A stretch of 64,000 bases of DNA from contig QNGA01000003.1 in NCBI GenBank assembly GCA_003298465.1, forward strand, positions 397,932 through 461,931, in the 5' to 3' direction. A program made the position numbers and the translations under genes. How positions within the stretch are numbered: the stretch's first letter is position 1; every line of letters begins with the position of its first letter. The stretch comes from a halophilic archaeon (lineage in GTDB: Archaea > Halobacteriota > Halobacteria > Halobacteriales > Haladaptataceae). The notes under the pieces are model-generated. The model ran no database searches, had not been told where the DNA came from, and saw only the letters and a list, made by a program, of their open reading frames with translations. This document shows positions 45,083 through 55,093 of this stretch, in pieces.

Positions 45083-46924
45083 CTACTCCTCGACGAACTG
45101 GACGTCGCCCACCTCGAAGCGCGCGCCGCCGTCGTCGGCCTCGGTCGCGTCGACGGTCCAGCCGTGGGCCTCGGCGATGCGTTCGACGATGGAGAGGCCG
45201 AACCCGCTGCCGCCCTCGGCCGTCGAGAATCCGGTCTCGAATATCCGTTCGCGCTCCGACGCCGGGATTCCGGGGCCGTCGTCCTCGACGGCGAACCCGT
45301 CCTCGGTCGGTAGCAGGCGAACGGTCGCGTCCTCGCCGGCGTGCGTGACGGCGTTCCCGATCAGGTTCTCGAACAGCTCCCGCAGGCGACTCTCGTCGGC
45401 GAGCACCGTCGGGAGGTCGTCGGCCAGTTCGTACGCGGCTCCGGTGCCGGCGGTCGACCAGGCGTTCTCGAACGCGCGTTCGAGCGGGACGGGTTCCGGG
45501 TCGTCGACGACCTTCCCCTGTTCGGCGAGCGCCAGCAGGTCGGCGATGATGTCCTCCATGCGGCCCAACGCGACCGCCGCCTCCTCTAAGTGTTCCGCGT
45601 CGCGCTCCCGGCGTTCGAGGTCGACCCGCACCCCCGCGATATCGAGCGGATTGCGCAGTTCGTGGGCGACGGTCCGCGCGAACTCCTCGAGGCGCTCGTT
45701 CTCCGCTTCGAGTTCCTGCTGGCGCTCGCGCACCTCCGTCACGTCCTCCACCGAGAACACGACTCGTTCGAGGTCGCCGTCGGCGGAGTGTATCGGCGCG
45801 GCGCTCACGGTCAGGAGGCTCCACTCGCCGTCGGGGCCGTCGTATCCGACGCGGACGTCGGTCTTCGACACGCCGCGCTCGAACACGTCGCTGAACGGGT
45901 AGTCCTCGTCCGGAATCGGGCGGCCCTCCTCGTCGGTGAGTTGCCACTCCGAGGAGTCGTAGGTGCGGTTCTTGACCTCCTCCTCCGTGAGACCGAGCAG
46001 GTCGAGCGCTCGCTGGTTGGCCCGCACGAGTTCGCCCTCGGAATCCGCGACGACGATGCCGACGGGACTCGTCTCCAGCACCCGTTCCAGCAGTTCCTTC
46101 TCGCGGTGGAGTTCGCGGCGTATGCGGTTCTCGTCGGTCGCGTCCCGGAAGAACACCGACAGCCCCTCCTCGGAGGGGTAGGCGTGGACCTCGAACAACG
46201 TGTCCAGCGGGGGGTAGTACGCCTCGAACGTCGTCGCCTCCTGGGTCACCATCGCTTCGCGGTACTCGTCTTCGAACTGGGAGTTCAGCGCCGCCGGGAA
46301 CTCCTCCCAGACGTTCTTGCCGAGCAGTTCCCCCTTCTCGCGGTCCAGCAGTTCCCGACCGTGCTCGTTGACGAACGTGAATTGCCAGTCGGCGTCGAGC
46401 GCGAAGAAGGCGTCCGTGACGCGCTCGTAGACGGTGTTCACGCGCTCCTGGTACCGCTCGGCGGCCCGTTCGGCGCGGTACTGGGAGACGACGTTGTCGA
46501 TGCGGTTGGCGAGCAGCGCGTACTTCTCCGGTCCGCCGCCCTTCTGGAGGTACTCGCTGACGCCGGCCGAGATGGCCTCGCTGGCGATGTCCTCGCTTCC
46601 CTTGCCGGTGAACAGGATGAACGGCAGGTCCGGCCGGCGTTCCCGGACCGACTCCAGGAACTCCAGGCCGTCCATCGCCCCCATGTCGAAGTCGCTGACG
46701 ATGCAGTCGACGTCGAGGTCGTCGAGTCGCTCCAGAGCCTCGTAGGGGTCGGTGTCGGTGGAGACCTTCACGTCGTCGATGTGTTCGTCGAGGAAGGTTT
46801 CGGAGAGTCGCACTCGCGCCGGGTCGTCGTCGACGTGCAGGACGTGGATGGGCGCGGCGCCGCCGACGTCGTCGACGTCGACCGGTCCGTAATCGCTGGG
46901 GTTTCGCGTCGAACCCGGAACCAT
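45083..46924 (-). CDS. Hybrid sensor: receiver, two PAS domains and histidine kinase
   Basis: 613 residues. The N-terminal receiver has an intact phosphoacceptor (CIVSDFDMGAMDG) and Lys-containing end (EYLQKGGG). Two PAS domains follow (about 155-275 and 280-400). The H-box is ARTVAHELRNPLDI, and the ATPase domain has NLIGNAVTH, DDGPGIP and GSGFGLSIV. No membrane helices, so it should sense in the cytoplasm. No dedicated response regulator lies next to it. The ATG at 46924 is used; the longer frame upstream is Arg-rich and unlikely. Confidence 0.93.
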   Translation of the reverse strand: MVPGSTRNPSDYGPVDVDDVGGAAPIHVLHVDDDPARVRLSETFLDEHIDDVKVSTDTDPYEALERLDDLDVDCIVSDFDMGAMDGLEFLESVRERRPDLPFILFTGKGSEDIASEAISAGVSEYLQKGGGPEKYALLANRIDNVVSQYRAERAAERYQERVNTVYERVTDAFFALDADWQFTFVNEHGRELLDREKGELLGKNVWEEFPAALNSQFEDEYREAMVTQEATTFEAYYPPLDTLFEVHAYPSEEGLSVFFRDATDENRIRRELHREKELLERVLETSPVGIVVADSEGELVRANQRALDLLGLTEEEVKNRTYDSSEWQLTDEEGRPIPDEDYPFSDVFERGVSKTDVRVGYDGPDGEWSLLTVSAAPIHSADGDLERVVFSVEDVTEVRERQQELEAENERLEEFARTVAHELRNPLDIAGVRVDLERRERDAEHLEEAAVALGRMEDIIADLLALAEQGKVVDDPEPVPLERAFENAWSTAGTGAAYELADDLPTVLADESRLRELFENLIGNAVTHAGEDATVRLLPTEDGFAVEDDGPGIPASERERIFETGFSTAEGGSGFGLSIVERIAEAHGWTVDATEADDGGARFEVGDVQFVEE

Positions 46925-47163
46925 GGGAGTCTGTCGGGACGCCAATCGTTTATAGGTGCGGGCTTCGGTAGCGCACGGGTCACCGGCCGACTGGCCGCAG
47001 ATTCCGCCGTTCGCGGGAGAACCGTTCCTTCGGAAACGGTGATAGAAACGCGAAGGATGGCGTCCGAACTCGATGCGGACGGGACGACATTCCGGGTCGG
47101 TCGCGCGTCGAGCGCCGTCCGAACTGGACGGTTTTTTACCCTTCGGCATCTCATTCCCGACCA

Positions 47164-49032
47164 ATGAGCGAGTATGACTACGAGGACCTCGGTCTCGTGG
47201 CCGGGCTGGAGATACACCAGCAACTGGACACCGAGACGAAGCTGTTCTGCGAGTGTCCGACCCGCCTTCGAGACCCGGAGGAAGCCGCGCGGACGTTCAC
47301 CCGCTACCTGCATCCGACCAAGAGCGAACTCGGGGAGATAGACGAGGCGGCGCTCGAAGAGAGCCAGGTCGACCGCGAGTTCGAGTACCTGGCGTACGAC
47401 ACCACCTGCCTCGTCGAGGAGGACGACGAACCGCCCCACCGCCTCGACGACGAGGCTCGCGAGGTCGTCCTCGAAATCGCCCAGCTGCTGGACATGGACG
47501 CGGTCGACCAGGCCCAGGTCATGCGGAAGATCGTCGTCGACGGCTCGAACACCTCCGGCTTCCAGCGCTCGACGCTGGTCGCCCGCGACGGCGAGATCGA
47601 GACGAGCGAGGGGCCGGTCGGCGTCGAGGACCTGATGCTCGAAGAGGAGAGCGCCCAGCGCGTCGAAGAGCGCGAGGACGGCGTGCTCTACAGCCTCGAC
47701 CGCCTCGGCATTCCGCTCGTCGAAATCGGGACGAAACCGGACATCTCCACGCCCGAGCAGGCCCGCGAGGCCGCCGAACGCATCGGCATGCTCCTGCGCT
47801 CGACCGGGCAGGTCAAGCGCGGCCTGGGCACCATCCGCCAGGACGTGAACGTCTCCATCGAGGAGGGGGCGCGCGTCGAGATGAAAGGCGTCCAGAGCCT
47901 GGACGACATCGACGACCTCGTCCGCAACGAGGTCGAGCGCCAGGTCGAACTGCTCGCCATCCGCGACGAGCTCCGGGAGCGCGACGCCGCGGTCGGCGAG
48001 ACGCGGGACGTGACCGACGTGTTCGCGGACACCGACTCCGGCGTCATCCGGAGCGCGCTGGACGACGGGGGAGCGGTCACCGCGGTCCCCCTCTACGGCT
48101 TCGACGGACTGGTCGGCCGCGAGATTCAGCCCGACCGCCGCCTCGGTACGGAGCTGTCCGACCACGCCAAGCGCCGCGGCGCGGGCGGCATCTTCCACAC
48201 CGACGAACTCCCGGCGTACGGCGTCACCGAGGACGAGGTCGCGGCCCTGCGCGACGCCGTGGACGCCGGCGAGGACGACGCCGTCGCCATCGTCGCCGCC
48301 GCCCCGGACGTGGCGGAGGGCGCTATCGAGGCGGCCGCCGAGCGCGCCGAGGTCGCCGTCGAGGCCGTTCCCGAGGAGACCCGCGGGGCGAACGAGGACG
48401 GCACCTCCCGCTACCTGCGGCCGCTCCCCGGCGCGGCCCGGATGTACCCCGAGACGGACGTACCGCCGGTCGACCTCGACCCGACCGAGGTGGAGACGCC
48501 GGAACTGCTCACCGAGAAGGTCGACCGCTACCAGGACGAGTACGGTCTCGACGCCGGCCTCGCCGAGCAGGTCGCGTACGGTCGCCGGATGACGCTGTTC
48601 GAGCGGGCCGTCGAGGCGGGCGTCGACGCGACGCTGGCCGCCGGAACGCTCGAGAGCACCGTCACCGAACTCCGGCGCGACGGCGTTTCCGTCGAGAACC
48701 TCACGGACGACCACTTCCTCGACGCGCTCGGACTCGTCGCCGACGACGAGGTGCCGAAGGGGAGCGTCGGCGAACTGCTGACCGCGCTCGCGGAGACCCC
48801 CGAACTGACCGCGCGAGAAGCGGTCGAGCGGGAGGACCTCGGCAGCGCGGACGAGGACGAGGTCCGCGAGGCCGTGGTCGAAGTGGTCGAGCGAAACGAC
48901 GAACAGGTCGAGGAGCAGGGGATGGGCGCGTTCTCCGCCCTGATGGGCGAGTGCATGGGGGCGCTCGGCGGTCAGGCGGACGGCGACCTCGTCAGCGAGA
49001 TGCTGCGCGAGGAGATAGGGAAGCGCGCCTGA
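47164..49032 (+). CDS. gatE: Glu-tRNA(Gln) amidotransferase subunit E
   Basis: 622 residues. With GatD it converts misacylated Glu-tRNA(Gln) to Gln-tRNA(Gln) in archaea. AGLEIHQQLDTETKLFCECP at the start, the cradle domain motifs (GIPLVEIGT, LRSTGQVKRGLGTIRQDVNVSI) and a C-terminal YqeY/tail domain (GMGAFSALMGECMGALGG) are present. A T-run in TTTTTTACC near 47132-47140, about 28 nt before ATG, is the likely TATA element. Confidence 0.96.
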   Translation: MSEYDYEDLGLVAGLEIHQQLDTETKLFCECPTRLRDPEEAARTFTRYLHPTKSELGEIDEAALEESQVDREFEYLAYDTTCLVEEDDEPPHRLDDEAREVVLEIAQLLDMDAVDQAQVMRKIVVDGSNTSGFQRSTLVARDGEIETSEGPVGVEDLMLEEESAQRVEEREDGVLYSLDRLGIPLVEIGTKPDISTPEQAREAAERIGMLLRSTGQVKRGLGTIRQDVNVSIEEGARVEMKGVQSLDDIDDLVRNEVERQVELLAIRDELRERDAAVGETRDVTDVFADTDSGVIRSALDDGGAVTAVPLYGFDGLVGREIQPDRRLGTELSDHAKRRGAGGIFHTDELPAYGVTEDEVAALRDAVDAGEDDAVAIVAAAPDVAEGAIEAAAERAEVAVEAVPEETRGANEDGTSRYLRPLPGAARMYPETDVPPVDLDPTEVETPELLTEKVDRYQDEYGLDAGLAEQVAYGRRMTLFERAVEAGVDATLAAGTLESTVTELRRDGVSVENLTDDHFLDALGLVADDEVPKGSVGELLTALAETPELTAREAVEREDLGSADEDEVREAVVEVVERNDEQVEEQGMGAFSALMGECMGALGGQADGDLVSEMLREEIGKRA

Positions 49033-49125
49033 ATCGGTCCAGCCGGCAACACTTTGTCGTCCGAAGCGAAAGGATGGCGACGTGAACGAGACGAACACGC
49101 CACTCGATAGACGCAGCGTCGAGCA

Positions 49126-50001
49126 ATGAGTTCCGACTCGAACGTCGACCCCTCGGGCGCGACGCTGTCGTACGGGAACATCCTCGAACGCGAGATCGGA
49201 AACGCGCTGAAGGAGATGGACCGGCCTCCGAAGGGTCTGTTCCTCTCGGGGCTGGCCGCCGGACTCAACGTGAGCTTCGGCGCGCTGTTCATGGGGATGG
49301 TGCTGACGTTCTCGACGTCGTTCCCGTCGCCGCTGGTCGAGCGGGTGCTGGTGGCGGTCGCGTCCTCCGTCGGATTCCTGTTCGTCGTCCTCGGCCAGAC
49401 GGAGCTGTTCACGGCGCACACGACGATGGGCGTGTTGCCGGTGTTCGACGGCAGGGCGTCGACCAGGGACCTCGGCCGACTCTGGGGGGTAGTCTACGTC
49501 GCGAACCTCGTCGGCTGCGCGCTGTTCGCGGGACTCATCGCGCTGTTAGGGCCGCCGATGGACATCGCGGAACCGGCCGCGTTCGGGACGCTCGCCGAGT
49601 CGCTGGTTCCGAAGCCGTCGTGGGTCATCTTCCTGAGCGGCGTCGTCGCCGGCTGGCTCATGGGGCTGGTGACCTGGCTCGTGGCCGCGAGCCGGGACAC
49701 GGTGAGCCGGGTGCTGTTAGTCGTCGTCGTCACGACCGGCATCGGCTTCGGTCCCTTCCATCACTGTCTGCTCGGGACGACCGAGGTGCTCTCGGCGATG
49801 TTCATGGGCCAGGGCGTCTCGCTCGCGGGGTTCGGACACTTCCTCGTCTGGACGACGCTCGGGAACACCGTGGGCGGGACCGTGTTCGTCGCGCTCGTCA
49901 ACTACGGGCACGTCGCCCTCTCCGAGGAGTACCGTGCCGAGGAGAGCGACGCGGACGATACGGAGGGCGAGCCACCCGGCAACGTCCTCCGCGACGACTG
50001 A
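49126..50001 (+). CDS. Formate/nitrite transporter family protein
   Basis: 291 residues with six membrane helices and the FNT opening EIGNALKEMDRPPKGLFLSGLAAGLNVSFG. It has GQTELFTAHTT in the first half and a pore region FGPFHHCLLGTTEVL rather than the classical G-F-E-H. The layout is closer to YfdC-like members than to FocA, so the transported anion is uncertain. It is followed by an HPP-family membrane gene on the same strand. Confidence 0.9.
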   Translation: MSSDSNVDPSGATLSYGNILEREIGNALKEMDRPPKGLFLSGLAAGLNVSFGALFMGMVLTFSTSFPSPLVERVLVAVASSVGFLFVVLGQTELFTAHTTMGVLPVFDGRASTRDLGRLWGVVYVANLVGCALFAGLIALLGPPMDIAEPAAFGTLAESLVPKPSWVIFLSGVVAGWLMGLVTWLVAASRDTVSRVLLVVVVTTGIGFGPFHHCLLGTTEVLSAMFMGQGVSLAGFGHFLVWTTLGNTVGGTVFVALVNYGHVALSEEYRAEESDADDTEGEPPGNVLRDD

Positions 50002-50152
50002 CCGGGGCGCTCTCCCGGACGAATCGGCCGCGGTGACGACCGGGGTCCGCAACCGGACGAGCGCGCCGCCGGTCCCTGCCCGACGGTTACTCGGCGGAGC
50101 GTCGCGGGAGACGCCACGACGCTTTTCACGCCACCGTTCCCACCGTTGGAGC

Positions 50153-50671
50153 ATGGACGTGGACCGCGAGACGTTCGGACTCGACGTCGGGAGCTACATC
50201 GGGTTCCACCTCGTCGTCCTCGGCCTGGTCTCCTGGGTCACCGGGCAACCGTTCCTGATTCCGAGCCTCGGCCCGTCGGTGTTTCTCCTGGCCACGCTCC
50301 CCGACAGTCGGATGAACTATCCCGAACGCATCATCGGCGGCGAGTGCATCGGCGCGTTGTCCGGTTACGCGGCGTTCCACCTGCTCGTGGGGTCCGTCGG
50401 TGCGACGCCGCCGCTGTCGTTCGAAGCGTTCCGGCAGGTCCTGTCGGCGTTCACCGCCACCGTCCTCACGACCGTCGGAACGTACGCCACGAACACCCAG
50501 CACCCGCCGGCGTACGCGACGACGCTCATCGTCTCGCTCGGCATACTGACCCGTCCGCCCCAGATTCTCATCTTCGGAGTCGCCCTCCTCGCGATGGTCG
50601 CGGTCCACGAGGGCGTCGGGAAGCGACTGCCGATATGGAATCTCCCGTACGAGAACCGGGGGAACATCTGA
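50153..50671 (+). CDS. HPP-family membrane protein
   Basis: 172 residues with about four membrane helices and the hallmark HPP motif (NTQHPPAYATTLIVSLG). LIPSLGPSVFLLATLPDSRMNYPERIIGG is also typical. Cyanobacterial and plastid HPP proteins have been shown to transport nitrite, so its place beside an FNT transporter is notable. The ATG at 50153 is chosen; the longer upstream frame is Arg-rich. Confidence 0.85.
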   Translation: MDVDRETFGLDVGSYIGFHLVVLGLVSWVTGQPFLIPSLGPSVFLLATLPDSRMNYPERIIGGECIGALSGYAAFHLLVGSVGATPPLSFEAFRQVLSAFTATVLTTVGTYATNTQHPPAYATTLIVSLGILTRPPQILIFGVALLAMVAVHEGVGKRLPIWNLPYENRGNI

Positions 50672-50733
50672 CCCTTCGGCGTGCGACGAGACGCCGTCGG
50701 GAGCCGAGCCGGCGCGAAGAGCGTCGACGACCG

Positions 50734-51582
50734 TCAGCTCATCCGGGCGGCCGTCCGGCGGAGGGCGGCGACCATCTCGCGTGAGACGACCGACCAGCGG
50801 GGTTCGCTGACTCGCTGGGAGCAGTAGTACGCGAACGCGACGAGCACCACGGCGAAGACGGCGTCGGTGACCCAGTGGACCCCGAGGTACAGCGTCGAGA
50901 AGACGATGCCGGTCGAGAGCGCGGCGACCGTGTAGGCGTACGCGTTCTCGGCCTTCCGCGCGTACAGCGCCGCCAGCACCGACAGGCCTGTGTGGAGGCT
51001 CGGGAACGCCTTCACCAGCGTGTCCGTCGAGAAGATGCCGTACTGGATGGCCGGGCTGAGTTCGTACATCAGGGGTTCGACGGTCGTCAGGTACAGCGAC
51101 GACACCTTGACCGGGAAGAGGACGAAGAAGGGGACCGCCGTCAGCACGAGGATGACGTACGCTACCGCGTACCGCCGGGCCTGCTCCTCGTCGTGGACCT
51201 TCAGCTTGAAGTAGGTGAACAGGACGACGAACGGGAAGCCGGCGAGGTAGACGGCGGTGAAGAACATCGTGAGCGGCGTCGAGGCGATGGCCTGGAATGC
51301 GGTCACCGTAGCTCCCTCGATGGCGTAGATGACGCCCGTGAACGTCCGACCGGCGTGGAAGTGCAGCGCGAGCGTGTTGACGCCCTGGGTGACGACCCAG
51401 GCGACGCCGAGATACTTCCAGTCGGTCCGCAGGAACTCCTTGAACAGTCCCCACAGGCTCGCGTCGCGGAGGAAGACCTGCTTGCCGACGAGCAACAGCA
51501 GGACGCTCGGCACCGCCACCAGTAGGGTGAACTGCGTCCCGAGCGGGAGGGCGTGGAAGCGGATGGGGAGGGCAGACAGCAT
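50734..51582 (-). CDS. PAP2-superfamily membrane phosphatase
   Basis: 282 residues, about seven membrane helices. The PAP2 active site is split as usual: AFPSLHTGLSVLAA and LYLGVHWVTDAV supply the catalytic histidines and Asp. Related to inositol-phosphotransferase/lipid-phosphate phosphatases. The start is ATG at 51582. It converges on the HPP gene. Confidence 0.9.
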   Translation of the reverse strand: MLSALPIRFHALPLGTQFTLLVAVPSVLLLLVGKQVFLRDASLWGLFKEFLRTDWKYLGVAWVVTQGVNTLALHFHAGRTFTGVIYAIEGATVTAFQAIASTPLTMFFTAVYLAGFPFVVLFTYFKLKVHDEEQARRYAVAYVILVLTAVPFFVLFPVKVSSLYLTTVEPLMYELSPAIQYGIFSTDTLVKAFPSLHTGLSVLAALYARKAENAYAYTVAALSTGIVFSTLYLGVHWVTDAVFAVVLVAFAYYCSQRVSEPRWSVVSREMVAALRRTAARMS

Positions 51583-51738
51583 GACTATTCAGTAAATGTC
51601 ACGAGCGTGCCTAAATACTTTATCTATTCTGTACTTCAGTGACGGGTTTCGGCGTTCTCGACGCGCTTCTCGCCCGTTCGCGTCGAAATCGGCGGTCGGC
51701 GGGTCCGACGGCGAACCGCTCGCGGACCGTCCCAACGC

Positions 51739-52476
51739 TCATCGGGTCCGGGGCGACTCCGCGTCTCGTGCGCGTTCTTTCGCGCGGCGCACGACCCCCC
51801 GCAGCGTCGATATCTCGCGACCGGTGGGGTGCGCGCGGCCGACCAGCCGGCGGACGAGCCGCATCGTCTTGTCGCGTTTCTCCGACGGATGGTCGATGGC
51901 GTCGAGCAGTTCGTCGAACCCGTCGTAGAATCCCTCTATCTCCCGTTCGCCGGCGCGCTCGCGTTCCACGTCGGGATGCTGGGTCTCCTCGACGGTCAGC
52001 TCCTGGAGTTCGTACAGCGTCACGGTCGCGGCCTGGCCGAGGTTGAGCGAGGGGTACTCCGCGCTCGCGGGGATGGAACACACCTCGTCGACGCGCGCGA
52101 GTTCCTCGTTCGTCAGGCCGTTGGACTCCCGCCCGAAGATGAGCACCGTGTCGCTGTCGACCTCGGCGAGGCTGTCGGCGAGGTCCGACGGCGTCCGGAA
52201 GGGGAACCGGACGTGCTTGCGAGCGTCCTCGTTGGTCGTCGCGGTGCAACCGACGGTGTGGTAGTCGGCGACCAGTTCGTCGAAGGTCACCGCGTCGTAG
52301 TTCGGCAACACGTCCTCGCGGGCCTGGCCGGCGAAGCCGTACGCCTCGCTGTCGCGGTGGAGTTCGGGCGGGTCGACGATCTTCAGGTCGTCCATGCCGA
52401 AGTTCTTCATCGCACGCGCGATGGTACCGACGTTGCCGGGCGTCTTCGGCTCGACGACGGCGACGGCGGGTTTCAT
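51739..52476 (-). CDS. trmJ: SPOUT tRNA methyltransferase TrmJ
   Basis: 245 residues: [37 protein letters not shown] and [17 protein letters not shown] are the SpoU-type 2'-O-methyltransferase motifs. Archaeal TrmJ methylates C32 in tRNA. Its ATG overlaps the stop of the upstream acidic protein by 4 nt, so the two are coupled. Confidence 0.93.
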   Translation of the reverse strand: MKPAVAVVEPKTPGNVGTIARAMKNFGMDDLKIVDPPELHRDSEAYGFAGQAREDVLPNYDAVTFDELVADYHTVGCTATTNEDARKHVRFPFRTPSDLADSLAEVDSDTVLIFGRESNGLTNEELARVDEVCSIPASAEYPSLNLGQAATVTLYELQELTVEETQHPDVERERAGEREIEGFYDGFDELLDAIDHPSEKRDKTMRLVRRLVGRAHPTGREISTLRGVVRRAKERARDAESPRTR

Positions 52477-52997
52477 GAGGGGTAGTCCCGGTCGATGTCC
52501 ATGTCTCGCAGGTCTATCTCCGTCCGCTCCTCGTCCGGAATCTCGACGTTCATCGCTTCGAGGTCGGGCTCCGGCGGCTCCGGCAGGTCGTCGGGGTCGG
52601 TCTCGACGTGTTCGACGCCGACGTATCCCTCCGGGGCGCGCCCGCCGTCGGCGAACCACTCGTGGAACTCGTCCTGAAGCTCCTCCTCGCCGCGGTACCG
52701 CTCGCCGCCCTCCTCGAAGTACCAGTAGAGGAAGTCGTTCTCGTGGTCCTCGCAGACGGCGATCTCGGCGAGCGGTTCGCCGTAGACGACCTCGATGACG
52801 TTGCACTCTTCTACGTTGGCGTCTCCGTGAATCAGCCAGCAGGCGTCGCAGGGCGACCCGACGAGCGCGGAGAGGCGAGCGAGGCGCTTGCGCGTGTCCG
52901 CGTCCATGTCGTCCATCGGACGGTAGTCGCCGTCCTCGGTGAACACCTCCTCCTCGTCGAACCGCCAGCCGCGAACCCCGATGCTCACTTTTCCCAT
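52473..52997 (-). CDS. Acidic protein with a cysteine pair, coupled to TrmJ
   Basis: 174 residues, soluble and acidic. [21 protein letters not shown] and [18 protein letters not shown] contain cysteines and histidines that could bind zinc. The ATG at 52997 is preferred over one three codons upstream. Overlaps trmJ by 4 nt, suggesting a role in tRNA or RNA metabolism; the family is not recognised. Confidence 0.75.
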   Translation of the reverse strand: MGKVSIGVRGWRFDEEEVFTEDGDYRPMDDMDADTRKRLARLSALVGSPCDACWLIHGDANVEECNVIEVVYGEPLAEIAVCEDHENDFLYWYFEEGGERYRGEEELQDEFHEWFADGGRAPEGYVGVEHVETDPDDLPEPPEPDLEAMNVEIPDEERTEIDLRDMDIDRDYPS

Positions 52998-53148
52998 CGT
53001 TCCCACGTATCGGCCGCAGCGACAAAAAGAGCGCGTCTACGAGACGAGGACGGGGGGACGGCACGGACGGTGGCCCGGTGCCGGTCGTCCGACGACGGCT
53101 CGACCGAGAACGAGCCGATTAATACGCCCGCTTCCGGAGGAGCCACCT

Positions 53149-53964
53149 ATGACGAACGTCTCGGCCGCCGGACTGCGTATCGGTCCGGACCATCCACCGC
53201 GAGTCATGGGCGTGCTGAACGTCAGCGAGGAATCGCCGTACGACCCGAGCGTCTACGACGACCCCGCGGAGGCGGCGGCGTACGTCGACGACGAACTCGT
53301 CGGCGAGGGCGCGGACATCGTCGACGTCGGCCTGGAGTCGGCGAACAAGCGATTCGAGGTGCTCTCCGTCGAGGAGGAACTGGAACGCCTCGACGCGGCC
53401 GTCGAGACCGTCGAGCGCGTCGACGGCGACGCCGTCTTCTCCATCGAGACGCGGTACGCGGAGGTGGCGGAGGCCGCGCTCTCGCGTGGGTTCGACATGG
53501 TCAACGACATCTGCGGGTTCGCCGACCCCGACATGGCCGACGTGTGCCTGGCCCACGACGCCCCCGTCGTGAAGATGGCGAGCCCTCCCGACCTCGAACG
53601 GCCCGGAGCGATAGCGTCGGTCGACGACATCTACGCCGCCCTCGAACGCGACCCGCTCCCCGAGAACGCCATCGTCGACCCGGCGTTCGGTGGCTGGAGC
53701 GAGGAGAAGACGCTCGACGACGACCGCGAGACGTTCCACCGCCTCGGCGAGTTCCGCGATCTCGACCGGCCCATCCTCGTCTCGATCAACCGGAAGAACT
53801 TCCTCGGCGACGTCGTCGGACGAGACACCGACGAGCGTCTGCCCGCGAGCCTCGCCGCCACCGCCCTCGCCGTCGAGCGCGGCGCGGACGTCGTCCGAAC
53901 CCACGACGTCGCCGAGACGGTCGACGCCGCGACCATCGGTCACGCCTTCGGTCGCGAGTGCTGA
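53149..53964 (+). CDS. folP: Dihydropteroate synthase family protein
   Basis: 271 residues, a TIM barrel. Motifs are those of DHPS but diverged: MGVLNVSEESPYDPS (normally NxTxDSF), VNDICGFADPDMA, DPAFGGWSEEKT, SINRKNFLG and VVRTHDVAET. It should join a pterin to an aminobenzoate-type substrate in folate synthesis. Its near neighbour MptE makes the pterin diphosphate, and the chorismate enzyme at 145-1683 could supply the aminobenzoate. The ATG at 53149 is used. Confidence 0.88.
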   Translation: MTNVSAAGLRIGPDHPPRVMGVLNVSEESPYDPSVYDDPAEAAAYVDDELVGEGADIVDVGLESANKRFEVLSVEEELERLDAAVETVERVDGDAVFSIETRYAEVAEAALSRGFDMVNDICGFADPDMADVCLAHDAPVVKMASPPDLERPGAIASVDDIYAALERDPLPENAIVDPAFGGWSEEKTLDDDRETFHRLGEFRDLDRPILVSINRKNFLGDVVGRDTDERLPASLAATALAVERGADVVRTHDVAETVDAATIGHAFGREC

Positions 53965-54327
53965 CCGGTCGTCGGTCCCCCGTCTCCCTTCCAGCGCCCG
54001 ACCCCGGCCGCGACGCGAGGGTTTAAATCCGAACGGGCGGCCACCGCCAGTCGTGACCTGACCGACCGTCGCGACGGGGTCGAGGCCGGAGCGCGACGCG
54101 CCCCTCGCGACGAATCTCGCCACGCGTTGCCTGCTCGCCTCCCCCGCCGGCGCGTCGACCACGCTCGGCGCACTCCTCGACCCAGCCCTCGTCGCTCCGT
54201 CGACGCCGTCCGGAACGGCGGAAAACTTATGCCGGACGACGCACCAGCGCGACACGAGCCAGAACGCTCCCGTGGGTAGGGGTACACACTGGGTGGCTTC
54301 TGGCGCGACACTACCTTCCGAGAGACC
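53965..54327 (+). other. Intergenic region: folded leader of the MptE gene
   Basis: 363 bp without a gene. TTTAAA at 54022-54027 and CTTATG at 54226-54231 are TATA-like. Downstream of the second, GCCAGAA (54258-54264) pairs with TTCTGGC (54298-54304), and GCGCGACAC is repeated directly at 54247-54255 and 54303-54311. The MptE mRNA may therefore have a folded leader of about 75 nt. Nothing is recognised in the first half. Confidence 0.4.
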
Positions 54328-55017
54328 ATGGACTTCGACACCTGGAACCCCGTCTACGAAGCCATCATCGCCGACTTCGGCTTCGAACGCGCCGCCGACG
54401 AGCACGCTCGGGACGTACTCGGCGAGTACGTCGGCCCGTTCGACTACGACCGACTCGCCTTCGTCGACGGGGCGACCGTGTCCGTCGCCGGTGCCGGTCC
54501 GTCGCTCGAAGACGGCCTCGACAGCGTCCGCTCGGCCGACGCGGTCGTCGCAGCCTCCTCCGCCGCCGACGTCCTGCTCGACGCCGGCGTCGCCGTCGAC
54601 CTGCTGGTGACGGACCTCGACGGGAATCCCGACACGGCGCGCGCGCTGACCGAGCGCGGCGTTCCGGTCGTCGCACACGCCCACGGCGACAACGTGCCTG
54701 CGGTCCGCGAGCACGTTCCGACGTTCGACCGCGAGCACGTGCTGGCGACGACGCAGACCGAACCCCGCGGACCGGTCGAGAACTTCGGCGGGTTCACGGA
54801 CGGCGACCGGGCGGCGTTCCTCGCGGACCACTTCGGCGCGGCAGAACTCGTCTTCCCCGGGTGGGACGTCGACGACTCCTCGGTCGGTCCGGTGAAACGG
54901 CGGAAGCTGGCGTGGGCCGAGCGACTGCTGTACTGGCTGGAGCGACGACGCGGCGACCGCTTCGCCGTACTGGACGGTCGACGGGACGCCATCGACACGA
55001 GCGCCCTGCCCGAGTGA
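54328..55017 (+). CDS. mptE: 6-hydroxymethyl-7,8-dihydropterin diphosphokinase, MptE-type
   Basis: 229 residues of the archaeal MptE/DUF115 family that replaces bacterial FolK. SVAGAGPSLEDGL, VTDLDGNP and HAHGDNVPAV are the nucleotide and metal-binding motifs. It makes the activated pterin used by DHPS or by the methanopterin pathway. The neighbouring DHPS gene on the same strand fits. Confidence 0.92.
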   Translation: MDFDTWNPVYEAIIADFGFERAADEHARDVLGEYVGPFDYDRLAFVDGATVSVAGAGPSLEDGLDSVRSADAVVAASSAADVLLDAGVAVDLLVTDLDGNPDTARALTERGVPVVAHAHGDNVPAVREHVPTFDREHVLATTQTEPRGPVENFGGFTDGDRAAFLADHFGAAELVFPGWDVDDSSVGPVKRRKLAWAERLLYWLERRRGDRFAVLDGRRDAIDTSALPE

Positions 55018-55093
55018 CGACGTCGGAGCTTCCGACGCGACGACGGCGGTCCCGGCACCCGGATTTATGCTCCACCATAGCCACTGGTAGCAC

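Noticed and set aside
46768..49419. A minus-strand frame of 883 codons opposite gatE
   Set aside because: Composition is that of an antisense frame, while gatE on the plus strand is unmistakable.
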